Origin: Paenibacillus cymbidii
GTDB taxonomy: Bacteria; Bacillota; Bacilli; Paenibacillales; NBRC-103111
Direction: 5' to 3'
Assembly (NCBI RefSeq): GCF_004764705.1
Contig: NZ_SHLX01000016.1
Coordinates: 124,001 to 188,000 of the forward strand
DNA length: 64,000 nucleotides
Both the position numbers and the translations under genes were made by a program. The notes beneath the pieces are model-generated. The model made no database searches, was not told the DNA's origin, and was given only the letters and a program-made list of their open reading frames with translations. Below, piece after piece: positions 33,208-42,021 of this stretch (within the stretch, counting starts at the first letter, position 1; every line of letters starts with the position of its first letter).

Positions 33208-34512
33208 TTAACCCGCTTCCTTCGGCGGCCGAATGAGGAAAAAGACGAGCGCAAGCATCGCCAGCGACAGCGCGGCGCAGGAAGCGAACATCCACGTGAG
33301 CGAGCGGTCCATGATCCAGCCGAATACCGGCGGTCCGGCGGCGACGCCGAAGAAGCGCAGGCTGTTGTAGAGCGAGGTAATCATGCCGCGCTGCGCCCGT
33401 TCGACGGCGCCGGTGATGAGCGTGTTCAGGCAAGGCAGCACCAGGCCGGAGCCGATGCTGCTCAGCGTCAGCAGGCCGATAAACACATACAGATTGGTAT
33501 TGAAAAAAATGGCCAGCGTCAGACAAACGGTCATGGTCAACAATCCGATGTTCATCAGCCATCGCATCAGCATGCCGTTTTTTTTGATCGATGCTCCGGT
33601 GGTGTAAGAGGTAACGACCATGCCGAGCAGCGGAATCGCCAGCACAAGCCCTTTGATGACGCCGCCCAGCTCGTACGGCTTCTCCTCCAGCATGTTGGAC
33701 AAATAAAACAACACGCCGAACAGCAGGAACAGCGCAATCGATCCGGCGGCGAACGAGGTCAACAACCAACGGCCCTTCTCTTTCAAAATACCGCCGATGG
33801 CGCTGACGTAAGCTTTCAGCTTGAGCGGGGGAGACTGATCGGCCGGTTCGTCGATCATCCAGATAACGGCAAGCAGCGACAGCAGGCAAAAGACGGGAAA
33901 GGCGAAAAACGGCGCGAACCAGACGATCAACGCCAGCAAGGAGCCGAAGATCGGGCTGACGACTTTGCCGGTGCCGTTGGCCGCTTCGATCAAGCCAAGC
34001 GCCTGGCTTTCCGTGCCGCCCTTGTATTTGTCCCCAACGAGCGCCATGGCGACGGAAGAGGTGCCGGCGGCGCCGATGCCCTGAATCGCGCGGGAGACGA
34101 TGACGATCGTATAAGAACCCCATACGGCGCCGAATCCGGCCAATATGCCCGCCGCGCCGTAAACGATAAGCGAAGGAATCAGCACGGCTTTGCGCGTGAA
34201 GCGGTCGGACAAGTAGCCGGAAATCGGGATAACGAGGCCCGCCGTCAGCGAAAACAGCGTAATGACCAGGCTGCTTTGAAACTTGCTGATGCCGAGCTTG
34301 TCGGCGAGCTGCGGCAGCACCGGCACGAGCATGGAATTGCCGAGCACCAGCACGAGCGGCACCGTCGCCAGCGCAGCGAACTCCAGCCACAACGCGCGGG
34401 ATTTTTGCGGTTTGTTGTCCGCTGTTTTTGCCGAACGCTGGTCGCTTGCTTCCCGCGGCTCGATCAAACTTTCGAACGAAATGGAAAGCCGCTTCGGTTT
34501 TGTTTTTTCCAT
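33208..34512 (-). CDS. MFS multidrug-type efflux transporter
   Basis: 434-aa drug:H+ antiporter-type MFS protein with a charged 40-residue cytoplasmic N-terminus and 12 predicted helices. It shows LVLVLGNSMLVPVLPQLADK in helix 1, motif A GYLSDRFTRKAVLI between helices 2 and 3, and motif C-like GLIEAANGTGKVVSPIFGS in helix 5. Closest in type to YmfD/YfmO-like exporters of Bacillus. Substrate unknown. It is divergent from the TlpA-like gene. Confidence 0.85.
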   Translation of the reverse strand: MEKTKPKRLSISFESLIEPREASDQRSAKTADNKPQKSRALWLEFAALATVPLVLVLGNSMLVPVLPQLADKLGISKFQSSLVITLFSLTAGLVIPISGYLSDRFTRKAVLIPSLIVYGAAGILAGFGAVWGSYTIVIVSRAIQGIGAAGTSSVAMALVGDKYKGGTESQALGLIEAANGTGKVVSPIFGSLLALIVWFAPFFAFPVFCLLSLLAVIWMIDEPADQSPPLKLKAYVSAIGGILKEKGRWLLTSFAAGSIALFLLFGVLFYLSNMLEEKPYELGGVIKGLVLAIPLLGMVVTSYTTGASIKKNGMLMRWLMNIGLLTMTVCLTLAIFFNTNLYVFIGLLTLSSIGSGLVLPCLNTLITGAVERAQRGMITSLYNSLRFFGVAAGPPVFGWIMDRSLTWMFASCAALSLAMLALVFFLIRPPKEAG

Positions 34513-34667
34513 TGGCGTTACGACTCCTCTGCGGACAAGATTTCCGCTTCAGTTTTCCCTGGGCCGGGCTCCGGCATACCGGTGAAAGAAGGATAAAACC
34601 GGTAAAATCGGGCAAGCTGGGAAAAGAAGAACCGGCAGTCTTGAAACGCGTGAGGAGGACGGCGAAC

Positions 34668-35207
34668 ATGAAACGACAATGGAGATGGCTTTTGGTGGCC
34701 ACGGCTGTTTGGCTGGCGTTGGTGCCTTTGCCGGCAGTTAATGCTGCCGCGATGTCTTCGCCGCAAGCTGACGCGGTCGTTGCGCCGAAAGTCGGTGCTT
34801 TGGCTCCCGCTTTTGCGCTGGATGGACTGGATGGCAAAACGTATACGGTCGGCGGCAAAAGGGACAAGCCGGTGCTGCTCAATTTCTGGGCGTCCTGGTG
34901 CGGCCCGTGCGCGGAGGAAGCGCCGGATTTGCAGCGGCTGTTCGAGGCGTTCGGCGGGCAGTTCGACTTGTACGCCGTTAACGTGACGAAGACGGACGAG
35001 ATGAAGGCGGTGCGGTCGTTTGTTGCGGGCAACAAGCTCACCTTCCCTATCCTGCTGGACAAAAAACTCGAGGCGGCGTCGTTATACCGCTTCTCCGTTA
35101 TTCCGACGAGCTTCCTGATCGACCGCGACGGTTATGTCGTCGATACGTTCCATGGGCTCCCGTACGAGCAGCTGTCGCGCAAGATGCAGCGTTTGATCGA
35201 CGGTTAG
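34668..35207 (+). CDS. TlpA/ResA-like exported thioredoxin
   Basis: 179-aa thioredoxin-fold protein with an N-terminal signal or anchor (residues 1-28, ending AVNAAA) and an extracytoplasmic thioredoxin domain carrying NFWASWCGPCAEEAPDL with the CGPC redox pair, then the cis-Pro segment SVIPTSFLIDRDGYVV. Such proteins reduce disulfides, for instance during cytochrome c maturation, or work in spore-coat formation. ATG 34668 follows GAGGAGG. No ccd or cytochrome genes are adjacent, so the partner is unknown. Confidence 0.88.
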   Translation: MKRQWRWLLVATAVWLALVPLPAVNAAAMSSPQADAVVAPKVGALAPAFALDGLDGKTYTVGGKRDKPVLLNFWASWCGPCAEEAPDLQRLFEAFGGQFDLYAVNVTKTDEMKAVRSFVAGNKLTFPILLDKKLEAASLYRFSVIPTSFLIDRDGYVVDTFHGLPYEQLSRKMQRLIDG

Positions 35208-35229
35208 CCGTCCGGCGGGCAGGTAAACG

Positions 35230-35274
35230 AAAAAAGCCGCTTGAAGACGAAGGATTCGTCTTTAAGCGGCTTTC
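35230..35274. terminator. Bidirectional terminator, TlpA-like gene and cimA
   Basis: AAAAAAGCCGCTT...AAGCGGCTTT with inner GAAGACGAA/TTCGTCTTT pairing, between convergent genes. Confidence 0.82.
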
Positions 35275-35290
35275 GCGTTTTTGCCTGCCA

Positions 35291-36907
35291 TTAATGATTG
35301 ACCAACCCGAGTTGGTCCCGGTTCGTTTCGTGCGATTGGCCGATGCGCGTTTTGCCGATGAGGGCGTAACGGAAGCTGTCGACGAGCGCCTGCCAGCTTG
35401 CTTCCAGCATGTTCTCCGATACGCCGACGGTATTCCATGTGCTGCCGAAGCCCGTCGATTCGATCAGAACGCGCACCTTGGCCGCGGTGGCGTCCTTCTC
35501 GTCAAGCACGCGCACTTTGTAGTCGGACAGGTGCATCTCCTGAATGGCCGGATAAAACTGCAGCAGCGCTTTGCGCAGCGCGCTGTCGAGCGCGTTCACC
35601 GGTCCGTTGCCTTCGGCGGCCGTATAAACCGTTTCGCCGTGTACCTTGAGCTTGACGATCGCTTCCGACACGACGGCGCTGGCGGCATTTTTTTCGACCA
35701 ATATCTTGAACGACTCGAGCTTGAAAATTTCTTTCAGATCGCCGCTCGCTTCGCGCAGCAGCAGCTCCAGCGAGGCGTCGGCGCCTTCGAACTGGTAGCC
35801 TTGATGCTCCAGATCCTTGATCTTGTCGATGATTGCCCGCGTTTCCTTGTTCTCGAGGTTCATGTTCAAGTTCAATTCCTGCGCCTTGACGATGATGTTG
35901 CTTTGGCCGGACAGCTCCGATACGAGGACGCGCTGTTTGTTGCCGACAAGCTCGGGGGCGATGTGCTCGTAGGTTTTGGAATCCTTCATGATCGCCGACA
36001 CGTGAATGCCGCCCTTGTGCGCGAATGCGGCGACGCCGACATAAGGTTGGTTGACCGGCAAATGCACATTGGCGATTTCGCTGACGTAACGCGCCGTTCC
36101 GGTCAGCATCTGCAGTTGTTCCGGGCTCAGGCACGGATAGTTCAGCTTCAGCTGCAGGTTCGGAATGATCGAACACAGATTGGCGTTGCCGCAACGTTCG
36201 CCGTAGCCGTTGATCGTGCCTTGAATTTGTCTGGCGCCGGCTTGCACGGCCGCAAGCGTATTGGCGACCGCCAGTTCGCAGTCGTTGTGGGTGTGGATGC
36301 CGATCGGGGCATTGATTTCCGCGCGCACGCGCCCTACGATCTCGAAAACTTCGTTCGGCAGCGTGCCGCCGTTCGTATCGCACAGCACGATCCATTCGGC
36401 GCCGGCATCGGCTGCCTTGCGCAGCGCCGCCAGCGCATAATCCGGGTTATGCTTGTAGCCGTCGAAAAAATGTTCGGCGTCGTAGATCGTTTCCAGCCCT
36501 TGCTGCTTCAAGTAGGAGAACGAGTCGTAAATCATCGCCAAGTTTTCTTCCAGCGTCGTTTGCAGCGCCGTCGTGACGTGGAAGTCCCATGCTTTGCCGA
36601 CCAGCGTCGCGGCGCGTACCCCGGAATCGATAATCCGGTTCAGGCTGACGTCCTGATCGGCTTGAATGCCTTTGCGTCTCGTGCTGCCGAATGCCGTCAC
36701 TTTCGCTTGCAGGCGCAGCGCCTTGACCCGTTCGAAAAATTCGATGTCCTTGCTGTTGCTCCCCGGATTGCCGCCTTCAATATAATGAACGCCGAGCGCG
36801 TCTAGTTTGAGTGCGATCTTCAATTTGTCTTCGGCCGACAAGCTGACTCCTTCGCCTTGCGTTCCGTCGCGCAGCGTCGTGTCGAACACCGAGATGGTAG
36901 TGGCCAT
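35291..36907 (-). CDS. cimA: (R)-citramalate synthase
   Basis: 538-aa enzyme of the LeuA/CimA family, condensing pyruvate and acetyl-CoA to citramalate for threonine-independent isoleucine synthesis. The N-terminal FDTTLRDGTQGEGVSLSAED and the HTHNDCELAVANTL metal-binding segment are clear, with NGYGERCGNANL and the C-terminal LeuA-type allosteric domain (about 400-538). GDKLKIALKLDALGVHYIEGG-like spacing and DTTLRDGTQGEG favour the CimA/type-2 subgroup over isopropylmalate synthase. ATG 36907 follows GGAGGACG. It is monocistronic, away from ilv/leu genes, and no T-box was seen upstream. Confidence 0.85.
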   Translation of the reverse strand: MATTISVFDTTLRDGTQGEGVSLSAEDKLKIALKLDALGVHYIEGGNPGSNSKDIEFFERVKALRLQAKVTAFGSTRRKGIQADQDVSLNRIIDSGVRAATLVGKAWDFHVTTALQTTLEENLAMIYDSFSYLKQQGLETIYDAEHFFDGYKHNPDYALAALRKAADAGAEWIVLCDTNGGTLPNEVFEIVGRVRAEINAPIGIHTHNDCELAVANTLAAVQAGARQIQGTINGYGERCGNANLCSIIPNLQLKLNYPCLSPEQLQMLTGTARYVSEIANVHLPVNQPYVGVAAFAHKGGIHVSAIMKDSKTYEHIAPELVGNKQRVLVSELSGQSNIIVKAQELNLNMNLENKETRAIIDKIKDLEHQGYQFEGADASLELLLREASGDLKEIFKLESFKILVEKNAASAVVSEAIVKLKVHGETVYTAAEGNGPVNALDSALRKALLQFYPAIQEMHLSDYKVRVLDEKDATAAKVRVLIESTGFGSTWNTVGVSENMLEASWQALVDSFRYALIGKTRIGQSHETNRDQLGLVNH

Positions 36908-37096
36908 GAAACGTCCTCCTAAGATTCGATCAATAAAGATTATTATACCATAACTTTTCCGGCAATTGCATCCGTTTTGCACACGTGAAGAAGCATGGGA
37001 GCGGGATCAAGGCAGCGGCGGAACGGCCAGGTGGCCTTGACCGGACAGTGCGCGTTCGGTATGCTGAATAGTATCTTACCCGGAGGTGTTTGTTTC

Positions 37097-37453
37097 ATGT
37101 CGACCAAACCGACCAGAGAACTGCTGCCCGTGCCTAACCCGCATCCGGACCGCGATTACGAAGTGGAAATCGAGTGCCCGGAGTTTACGGCGCTTTGCCC
37201 GGTAACCGGCCAGCCCGATTTTGCGACGATTACGTTCAAATATATTCCCGGCCCGTCCATCGTCGAGCTGAAGTCGCTCAAGCTGTACTTGTGGAGCTTC
37301 CGCGACGAAGGCCACTTCCATGAGGATGTAACGAACCGCATCCTGAAAGATTTCGTCGAGCAAATCCAGCCGCGCAAACTTCAGGTAGTCGGCAAATTCA
37401 ACGTGCGCGGGGGCATCTATACGACAGTCCGTGCCGAATATGCGGCGGATTGA
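37097..37453 (+). CDS. queF: NADPH-dependent preQ0 reductase
   Basis: 118-aa short-form QueF (GTP cyclohydrolase fold), reducing preQ0 to preQ1 for queuosine. The active-site Cys lies in FTALCPVTGQPDFATI, the QueF motif is ELKSLKLYLW, and the region FHEDVTNRI completes the set. ATG 37097 follows GGAGGTG. Its last 14 bases overlap the start of dinB, so translation of the two is coupled. No preQ1 riboswitch was seen in the 190 bp upstream, and queCDE are not nearby. Confidence 0.94.
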   Translation: MSTKPTRELLPVPNPHPDRDYEVEIECPEFTALCPVTGQPDFATITFKYIPGPSIVELKSLKLYLWSFRDEGHFHEDVTNRILKDFVEQIQPRKLQVVGKFNVRGGIYTTVRAEYAAD

Positions 37454-38744
37454 CGACTATTATCCGAAGCAGGGCCGCGTCATCCTCCATATCGATATGA
37501 ACGCGTTTTATTGCTCCGTGCACGAAGCGGTCGAGCCGGAATTGTACGCTGGCAAGCCGAATGCCGTTGCCGGCAGCGTCGAGCTGCGCAAGGGCATTCT
37601 GGTGACGTCCTCGTATGCGGCGCGGGCGAGAGGGATCCGAACCGGCATGCTTGTCAGCGAAGCGCTGAAATTATGCCCGGAGCTTATTTTGATTCGCCCC
37701 GACTTTGACTTGTACCGCCAGTTTTCCCGCCGGTTTATGGCGATCGCCTACGATTACTCGCCGCTGATCGAAGCGATGTCGATCGACGAGACGTTCGTCG
37801 ACGTTACCGGCTCCAAGCAGTTCGGCACGCCGCTTGAGATTGCGGAAACGATCCAGCGGCGCATTCGCGGCGAACTGGGCTTGCCTTGTTCGATCGGCAT
37901 TGCGCCGAACAAGCTGCTGGCGAAGATCGCTTCCGATATGAAAAAGCCGAACGGCCTTGTCGTGCTGCGCCGCCGCGACGTCCCGAAGGTGCTGTGGAGC
38001 AAGCCGTGCCGCGATTTGTACGGCATCGGCGGGCGCACCGAGGACAAGCTTAAGCGGCTGAACATCCGCACGATCGGCGAGCTGGCGGCGGCGGACGAGA
38101 AGCTGCTCGTTCGCCATTTTGGCGTGGTCGGCAGCTGGCTGAAGCTGGCGGCGCACGGCATCGACGAGTCCCCGGTCAACCCGGAGCAGGAAGCGAACAA
38201 GTCGATCGGCCATACGACGACGCTGCCGCACGATTTGACCGAAGCCGCCGATGTGCGCCGCGTGTTCCTCAACCTGGCCGATCAGGTCGGCCGCCGGCTG
38301 CGCCGGCAGGAGCTGGTGGCGACGACTGTGCAAATTACGATTCGCGACCCCGATATGAAAACGATCACCCGCTCGCGCACGATGGATACGCCGACCAACG
38401 ACTACGATGTTTTCTACCGCGAAGCATGCGCGTTGTTCGAGCGGCACTGGACGCCAGGCAAGCCGGTCCGGCTGCTCGGCATTACGCTGCAATCGCTGGT
38501 GGAGCGGGAGCGCGCGGCCATCCAGCTGGATCTGTTCGATTACGAGAAGCAGCCCCGCAAGGAGCAGCTCAACCGGACGATGGACCGTATTCGCGACAAG
38601 TTCGGCGAAAGCGCCATTCTGACGCTGGGCATGATCGGCGACGACCCTTCCGCGCTGATCCGCGATCGGAAGCGGCGGGGGACTTCGCTGCAGATGGATC
38701 ATCTGAAAGAAAAGCGCGACGGGGACAATCCGTTCGAAGAGTAG
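37440..38744 (+). CDS. dinB: DNA polymerase IV
   Basis: 434-aa Y-family translesion polymerase. It begins VILHIDMNAFYCSVHEAVEP with the first catalytic Asp, has SIDETFVDVTGS with the second acidic pair, SIGIAPNKLLAKIASDMKKP and the helix-hairpin-helix LYGIGGRTEDKL. The C-terminal IQLDLFDYE is a beta-clamp binding motif. ATG 37440 (or the in-frame GTG at 37431) overlaps the end of queF; no separate ribosome binding site is visible beyond queF coding sequence. No LexA box was recognised upstream of queF. Confidence 0.93.
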   Translation: MRRIDDYYPKQGRVILHIDMNAFYCSVHEAVEPELYAGKPNAVAGSVELRKGILVTSSYAARARGIRTGMLVSEALKLCPELILIRPDFDLYRQFSRRFMAIAYDYSPLIEAMSIDETFVDVTGSKQFGTPLEIAETIQRRIRGELGLPCSIGIAPNKLLAKIASDMKKPNGLVVLRRRDVPKVLWSKPCRDLYGIGGRTEDKLKRLNIRTIGELAAADEKLLVRHFGVVGSWLKLAAHGIDESPVNPEQEANKSIGHTTTLPHDLTEAADVRRVFLNLADQVGRRLRRQELVATTVQITIRDPDMKTITRSRTMDTPTNDYDVFYREACALFERHWTPGKPVRLLGITLQSLVERERAAIQLDLFDYEKQPRKEQLNRTMDRIRDKFGESAILTLGMIGDDPSALIRDRKRRGTSLQMDHLKEKRDGDNPFEE

Positions 38745-38841
38745 CCGAGAGGGGATGCGAGCGGCTCCGGGCCTTGCGGGATATACGTTCCGGCAGGGCA
38801 ATCGTTCTGTACGGGCGAAACATTTCATCGATTATCCGTAT

Positions 38842-38870
38842 TTGAACTTTGGGACGAATTATATTATATT
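38842..38870 (+). promoter_or_regulatory. Ferredoxin gene promoter
   Basis: TTGAAC (38842-38847), 17-bp spacer, TATATT (38865-38870), 45 bp before the start codon. Confidence 0.6.
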
Positions 38871-38915
38871 TGAGTTTGAGGATATCATAGAGGACACTTT
38901 TGAGGAGGTTTTATC

Positions 38916-39152
38916 ATGGCAAAATACACCTGGGTGGAGAAAGATACATGTATCGCCTGCGGCGCATGCGGAGCGACGGCACCCGACATTTACGATTACG
39001 ACGACGAGGGACTTGCGGAAGTCATTTTCGACGGCGACGGCAACCACGGCACGACGGAAATTCCGGAAGACCTGTACGACGATCTGCAAGACGCGCAAGA
39101 CGGCTGCCCGACCGATTCAATCAAAGTGGGCGACTCGCCGTTTAATAAATAA
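38916..39152 (+). CDS. fer: Ferredoxin, single [4Fe-4S] type
   Basis: 78-aa acidic ferredoxin with CIACGACGATAPDIYD and a distal Cys in QDGCPTDSIKV. Three cysteines of the first motif lie at 11, 14 and 17-type spacing (CIACGAC) and the fourth at about 63, as in Bacillus single-cluster [4Fe-4S] ferredoxins. It is a soluble electron carrier, for example for cytochrome P450, fatty acid desaturation or nitrite reduction. Start follows TTTTGAGGAGG. It stands alone with its own promoter and terminator. Confidence 0.92.
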   Translation: MAKYTWVEKDTCIACGACGATAPDIYDYDDEGLAEVIFDGDGNHGTTEIPEDLYDDLQDAQDGCPTDSIKVGDSPFNK

Positions 39153-39166
39153 GCCTCCTCTCGACC

Positions 39167-39202
39167 GAAGCCGGCACCGCAATTGCGGATGCCGGCTTTT
39201 GC
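39167..39202 (+). terminator. Ferredoxin gene terminator
   Basis: GAAGCCGGCA...TGCCGGCTTTTG hairpin with an inner CCGCAATTGCGG palindrome. Confidence 0.75.
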
Positions 39203-39412
39203 GTGTTTGCGGCCAACTCGGGCACAACTGATTTGGTCGATGCAAGCGGTTTGCGGGACGCCCGGGGCGTACCCGCTTTTTTACTTTTGTGGCCAGGTTG
39301 ATGACGCGACAGGCTCTTTCCCGGGGAGAGGCGCAATTTGGGTTGGCGAGGCTTGCCGCCGTTGTGCTACGCTGATGAAAACGGTTGCTTGAACCAGTCC
39401 GGGGGGACCGCA

Positions 39413-41776
39413 ATGGTAAAACGGCAATTTTATGTCAAGCTGATCGTCTTTACGCTGTTAGTTTCCTTGCCTCCGATTGTGGCGACGAGTCTGTTGTTTT
39501 ACTACAACGCCAAAGAGACGATGCAGCGGGAGCTGCAGGACGCCAACAACGATTATTTGCGGCAGACGGTCAATGCGATGGAAATCGTCAGCCGCCAAAT
39601 CGGCAACAGCTTCCGCCTGCTTTCGTTCGACAAGGCGCTGCGCGAATTCGAAACTTTCCCGCGGGGGGCCTACTATGAAACGCTGGACGGCGTTTACCGC
39701 GACGAGGAATTGCCCGGTTTGTACAGCTACATCAGCACCAAAAAGCGGCTGTACGCGGGACTTGACGCGCTCAAGGAAGCGAACGAGTACATTTATTCGG
39801 TTTACTTGTTCGACAGCGCCAAGCAATTATTGATCGAATCGAACGGCGGGCAATATCGGCCGGAGCAATTTTACGATCCCGGCTGGCAATCGTTCGGCGA
39901 TGCGATGAGGTCCGTTCCGACGTTCGCGGAGCCGCGGATGGCGCGGTTGAAGGACGGGAGCGTCAAGGAAGTGATTCCGATCGTTTATTTGTCTCCGGCC
40001 GTCGGCAATTATTTGATCGTCAATCTGGATGCGGAAGCGCTTTACCGCAGCTTCGTCAATCCGCTCAGCGACGGGCGCAGCGGCGCATTCTTCATCTTGT
40101 CGGAATCGGGCCGCATGATGCTTTACGATTCGGCGAATCCGCTGAATGCGACGATCGGCGCGGATGAATCGATGCTGCGGCAGCTGCGTTCCGCTCCGGC
40201 CATCCCGGTCGTGAATACGTACGCGGGCAACAAGATGCTGCTTACCGCGCTCGCTTCCGACAAGCTGGGCTGGACGTTCGTGACGGCGACCGCACTTGAC
40301 GATTTGTACAGCAGCGTCGTCAATATGCGCCGGATTGCGCTGATTACCTGCATGCTGCTCGCAGCCGCCACCGGGCTGCTGGTCATGGTCACCACGCGCA
40401 GTATTTACCACCCGATTCCCCGGCTGCTGCAATTTATCCGCAACAAGGATCCGCTTGTACCGGGCCGGGATGCCGATTCGAACGATTCGCAGGAGCCCGG
40501 GGAATTCGGGTTGATTCGCGGCAGCCTCGAGCAAGCTTATGAGGATCGCACGAACTTGCAGCAGCGGCTGCGCGACAGCATGCCGGCGAGCCAGGAGAAA
40601 TTCGTCCGCTCCCTGCTGCGGGGCACAACGATCGGTCGTGCGGAAATCGAAGACCGGCTGCGGTTTTTCGGACTGGATATCGGGCTGGACGGGTTGTTGC
40701 TGATGCTTGTTGCGGTGGAGGAGGCGAAACTCGGCAAGCCCGACATCGAACGCGAAAAAATCGACGCCCTGCGACTTCTGGATCGAATCGAGGAAGAACT
40801 GCCGGCCGGGCGGAAACGGATCGTGATGGAACTGGCCGAAGGGCAATTCGTCGTTGTGCTGAACGGCAGCGAACACGACTTGCAGGAGCAGACGGCGATC
40901 GCCGAACGAATCATTTCGCAGGCATGGCATCAATTCGGCATCCGCTGCTCGGTTGGCATCGGCGAATACGCCGGCGACATGTATGGGCTGAAGCGGGCGT
41001 TCGAGCAGGCGCAGGAGGCGCTTCGTTATCGCAGCGTCACGGGCACGGGCGACGTCATTTATATCGACGACGTTCGTCTGGAAGGCACGCCGCTGCTGTC
41101 GTATCCGAAGGAGAAGGAAACGGCGTTGCTGGGCTATGTAATCGGCGGCGAACCGGCCCGCGCCCGGGGCGTATTCGCCGAAATGCTGCGGGACATCCGG
41201 GCACAGAACGGGTTCGTCCCCCATCACCATATCCAGCATACGTTCGTGCGATTGCTGAGCAGCTTCGTGGCGGCGGCAAACGAACTGCGGGTCGATTTAA
41301 ACGAACTGATGCAAACCGACCGCAACTTGTACAGCGTGCTGCTGCAAATGAACGACTGGCACGCCATCGTTTCCTGGTTCGAACGGATGATCGACAATGT
41401 GGCGCTGCGGATCGGCGATGCCTTCCGGGAAAAATACAACCGTCACATCGACCAGACGATGCGTCTGCTCGAGCAGCACTACGGCGAACAAATATCGCTG
41501 GCGGTAGTCGCCGACCGTCTGGGGTTGAACCCTTCGTACTTGAGTCGCATTTTCAAGGAAAATACGGGCGAAACGTTCTCCGATTATTTGACCCGGCTCC
41601 GCATGGAAAAGAGCAAACGGCTGCTGCTGGACAGCAATGACAAAATCAAGGAAATCAGCCAGCAGGTCGGGTATTACAAAACGAGCTATTTCATCAAATT
41701 GTTCAAAACGTACTGCGGCGTATCGCCCGGCGAATTCCGCAAGCAGAACGGGATCGACGCGCCGCAGGAGGAATGA
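39413..41776 (+). CDS. Membrane AraC-family regulator with extracytoplasmic sensor (YesN type)
   Basis: 787-aa regulator. TM1 lies at residues 9-31, a large extracytoplasmic Cache-like sensor follows (about 32-304), then TM2 at about 305-327, a cytoplasmic linker with a degenerate GGDEF-like/CdaR-type section (about 400-540), and a C-terminal AraC double helix-turn-helix (about 690-780: LAVVADRLGLNPSYLSRIFK, then IKEISQQVGYYKTSYFIKLF). ATG 39413 follows GGGGGGA. It heads a cluster of ABC transporter and catabolic genes and is inferred to sense the extracellular substrate and switch that cluster on. Such one-protein sensors are typical of Paenibacillaceae. Confidence 0.88.
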   Translation: MVKRQFYVKLIVFTLLVSLPPIVATSLLFYYNAKETMQRELQDANNDYLRQTVNAMEIVSRQIGNSFRLLSFDKALREFETFPRGAYYETLDGVYRDEELPGLYSYISTKKRLYAGLDALKEANEYIYSVYLFDSAKQLLIESNGGQYRPEQFYDPGWQSFGDAMRSVPTFAEPRMARLKDGSVKEVIPIVYLSPAVGNYLIVNLDAEALYRSFVNPLSDGRSGAFFILSESGRMMLYDSANPLNATIGADESMLRQLRSAPAIPVVNTYAGNKMLLTALASDKLGWTFVTATALDDLYSSVVNMRRIALITCMLLAAATGLLVMVTTRSIYHPIPRLLQFIRNKDPLVPGRDADSNDSQEPGEFGLIRGSLEQAYEDRTNLQQRLRDSMPASQEKFVRSLLRGTTIGRAEIEDRLRFFGLDIGLDGLLLMLVAVEEAKLGKPDIEREKIDALRLLDRIEEELPAGRKRIVMELAEGQFVVVLNGSEHDLQEQTAIAERIISQAWHQFGIRCSVGIGEYAGDMYGLKRAFEQAQEALRYRSVTGTGDVIYIDDVRLEGTPLLSYPKEKETALLGYVIGGEPARARGVFAEMLRDIRAQNGFVPHHHIQHTFVRLLSSFVAAANELRVDLNELMQTDRNLYSVLLQMNDWHAIVSWFERMIDNVALRIGDAFREKYNRHIDQTMRLLEQHYGEQISLAVVADRLGLNPSYLSRIFKENTGETFSDYLTRLRMEKSKRLLLDSNDKIKEISQQVGYYKTSYFIKLFKTYCGVSPGEFRKQNGIDAPQEE

Positions 41777-42021
41777 TGCCGGCCGGCCGGCGACTCATAC
41801 TCCGCCATTGCGGCAATCAACCGGGCATCCCGGATGTCACCGACGTGGCCATAAAAACAATGACCCGGGCCTGTTTCCTGCGCCGAAACCGACCTACAAT
41901 ACAGGCAACGGCCGCTTCGCCGGCAAAGCGGACGCCGGAATGAAATCGTTTGCACTCGGCCAAAGGGCAAGCGACGAAGGTGACAGTTGCACGTTTGTAC
42001 CATCACAAGGGAGGGCATGAC

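Noticed and set aside
35208..37096. T-box or riboswitch upstream of cimA or queF
   Set aside because: No specifier-loop/antiterminator signature was found before cimA and no preQ1 aptamer-like sequence before queF in the available leader lengths.
39600..41000. GGDEF domain in the AraC regulator linker
   Set aside because: The segment has a loose resemblance but no GG(D/E)EF active-site signature, so diguanylate cyclase activity is not claimed.
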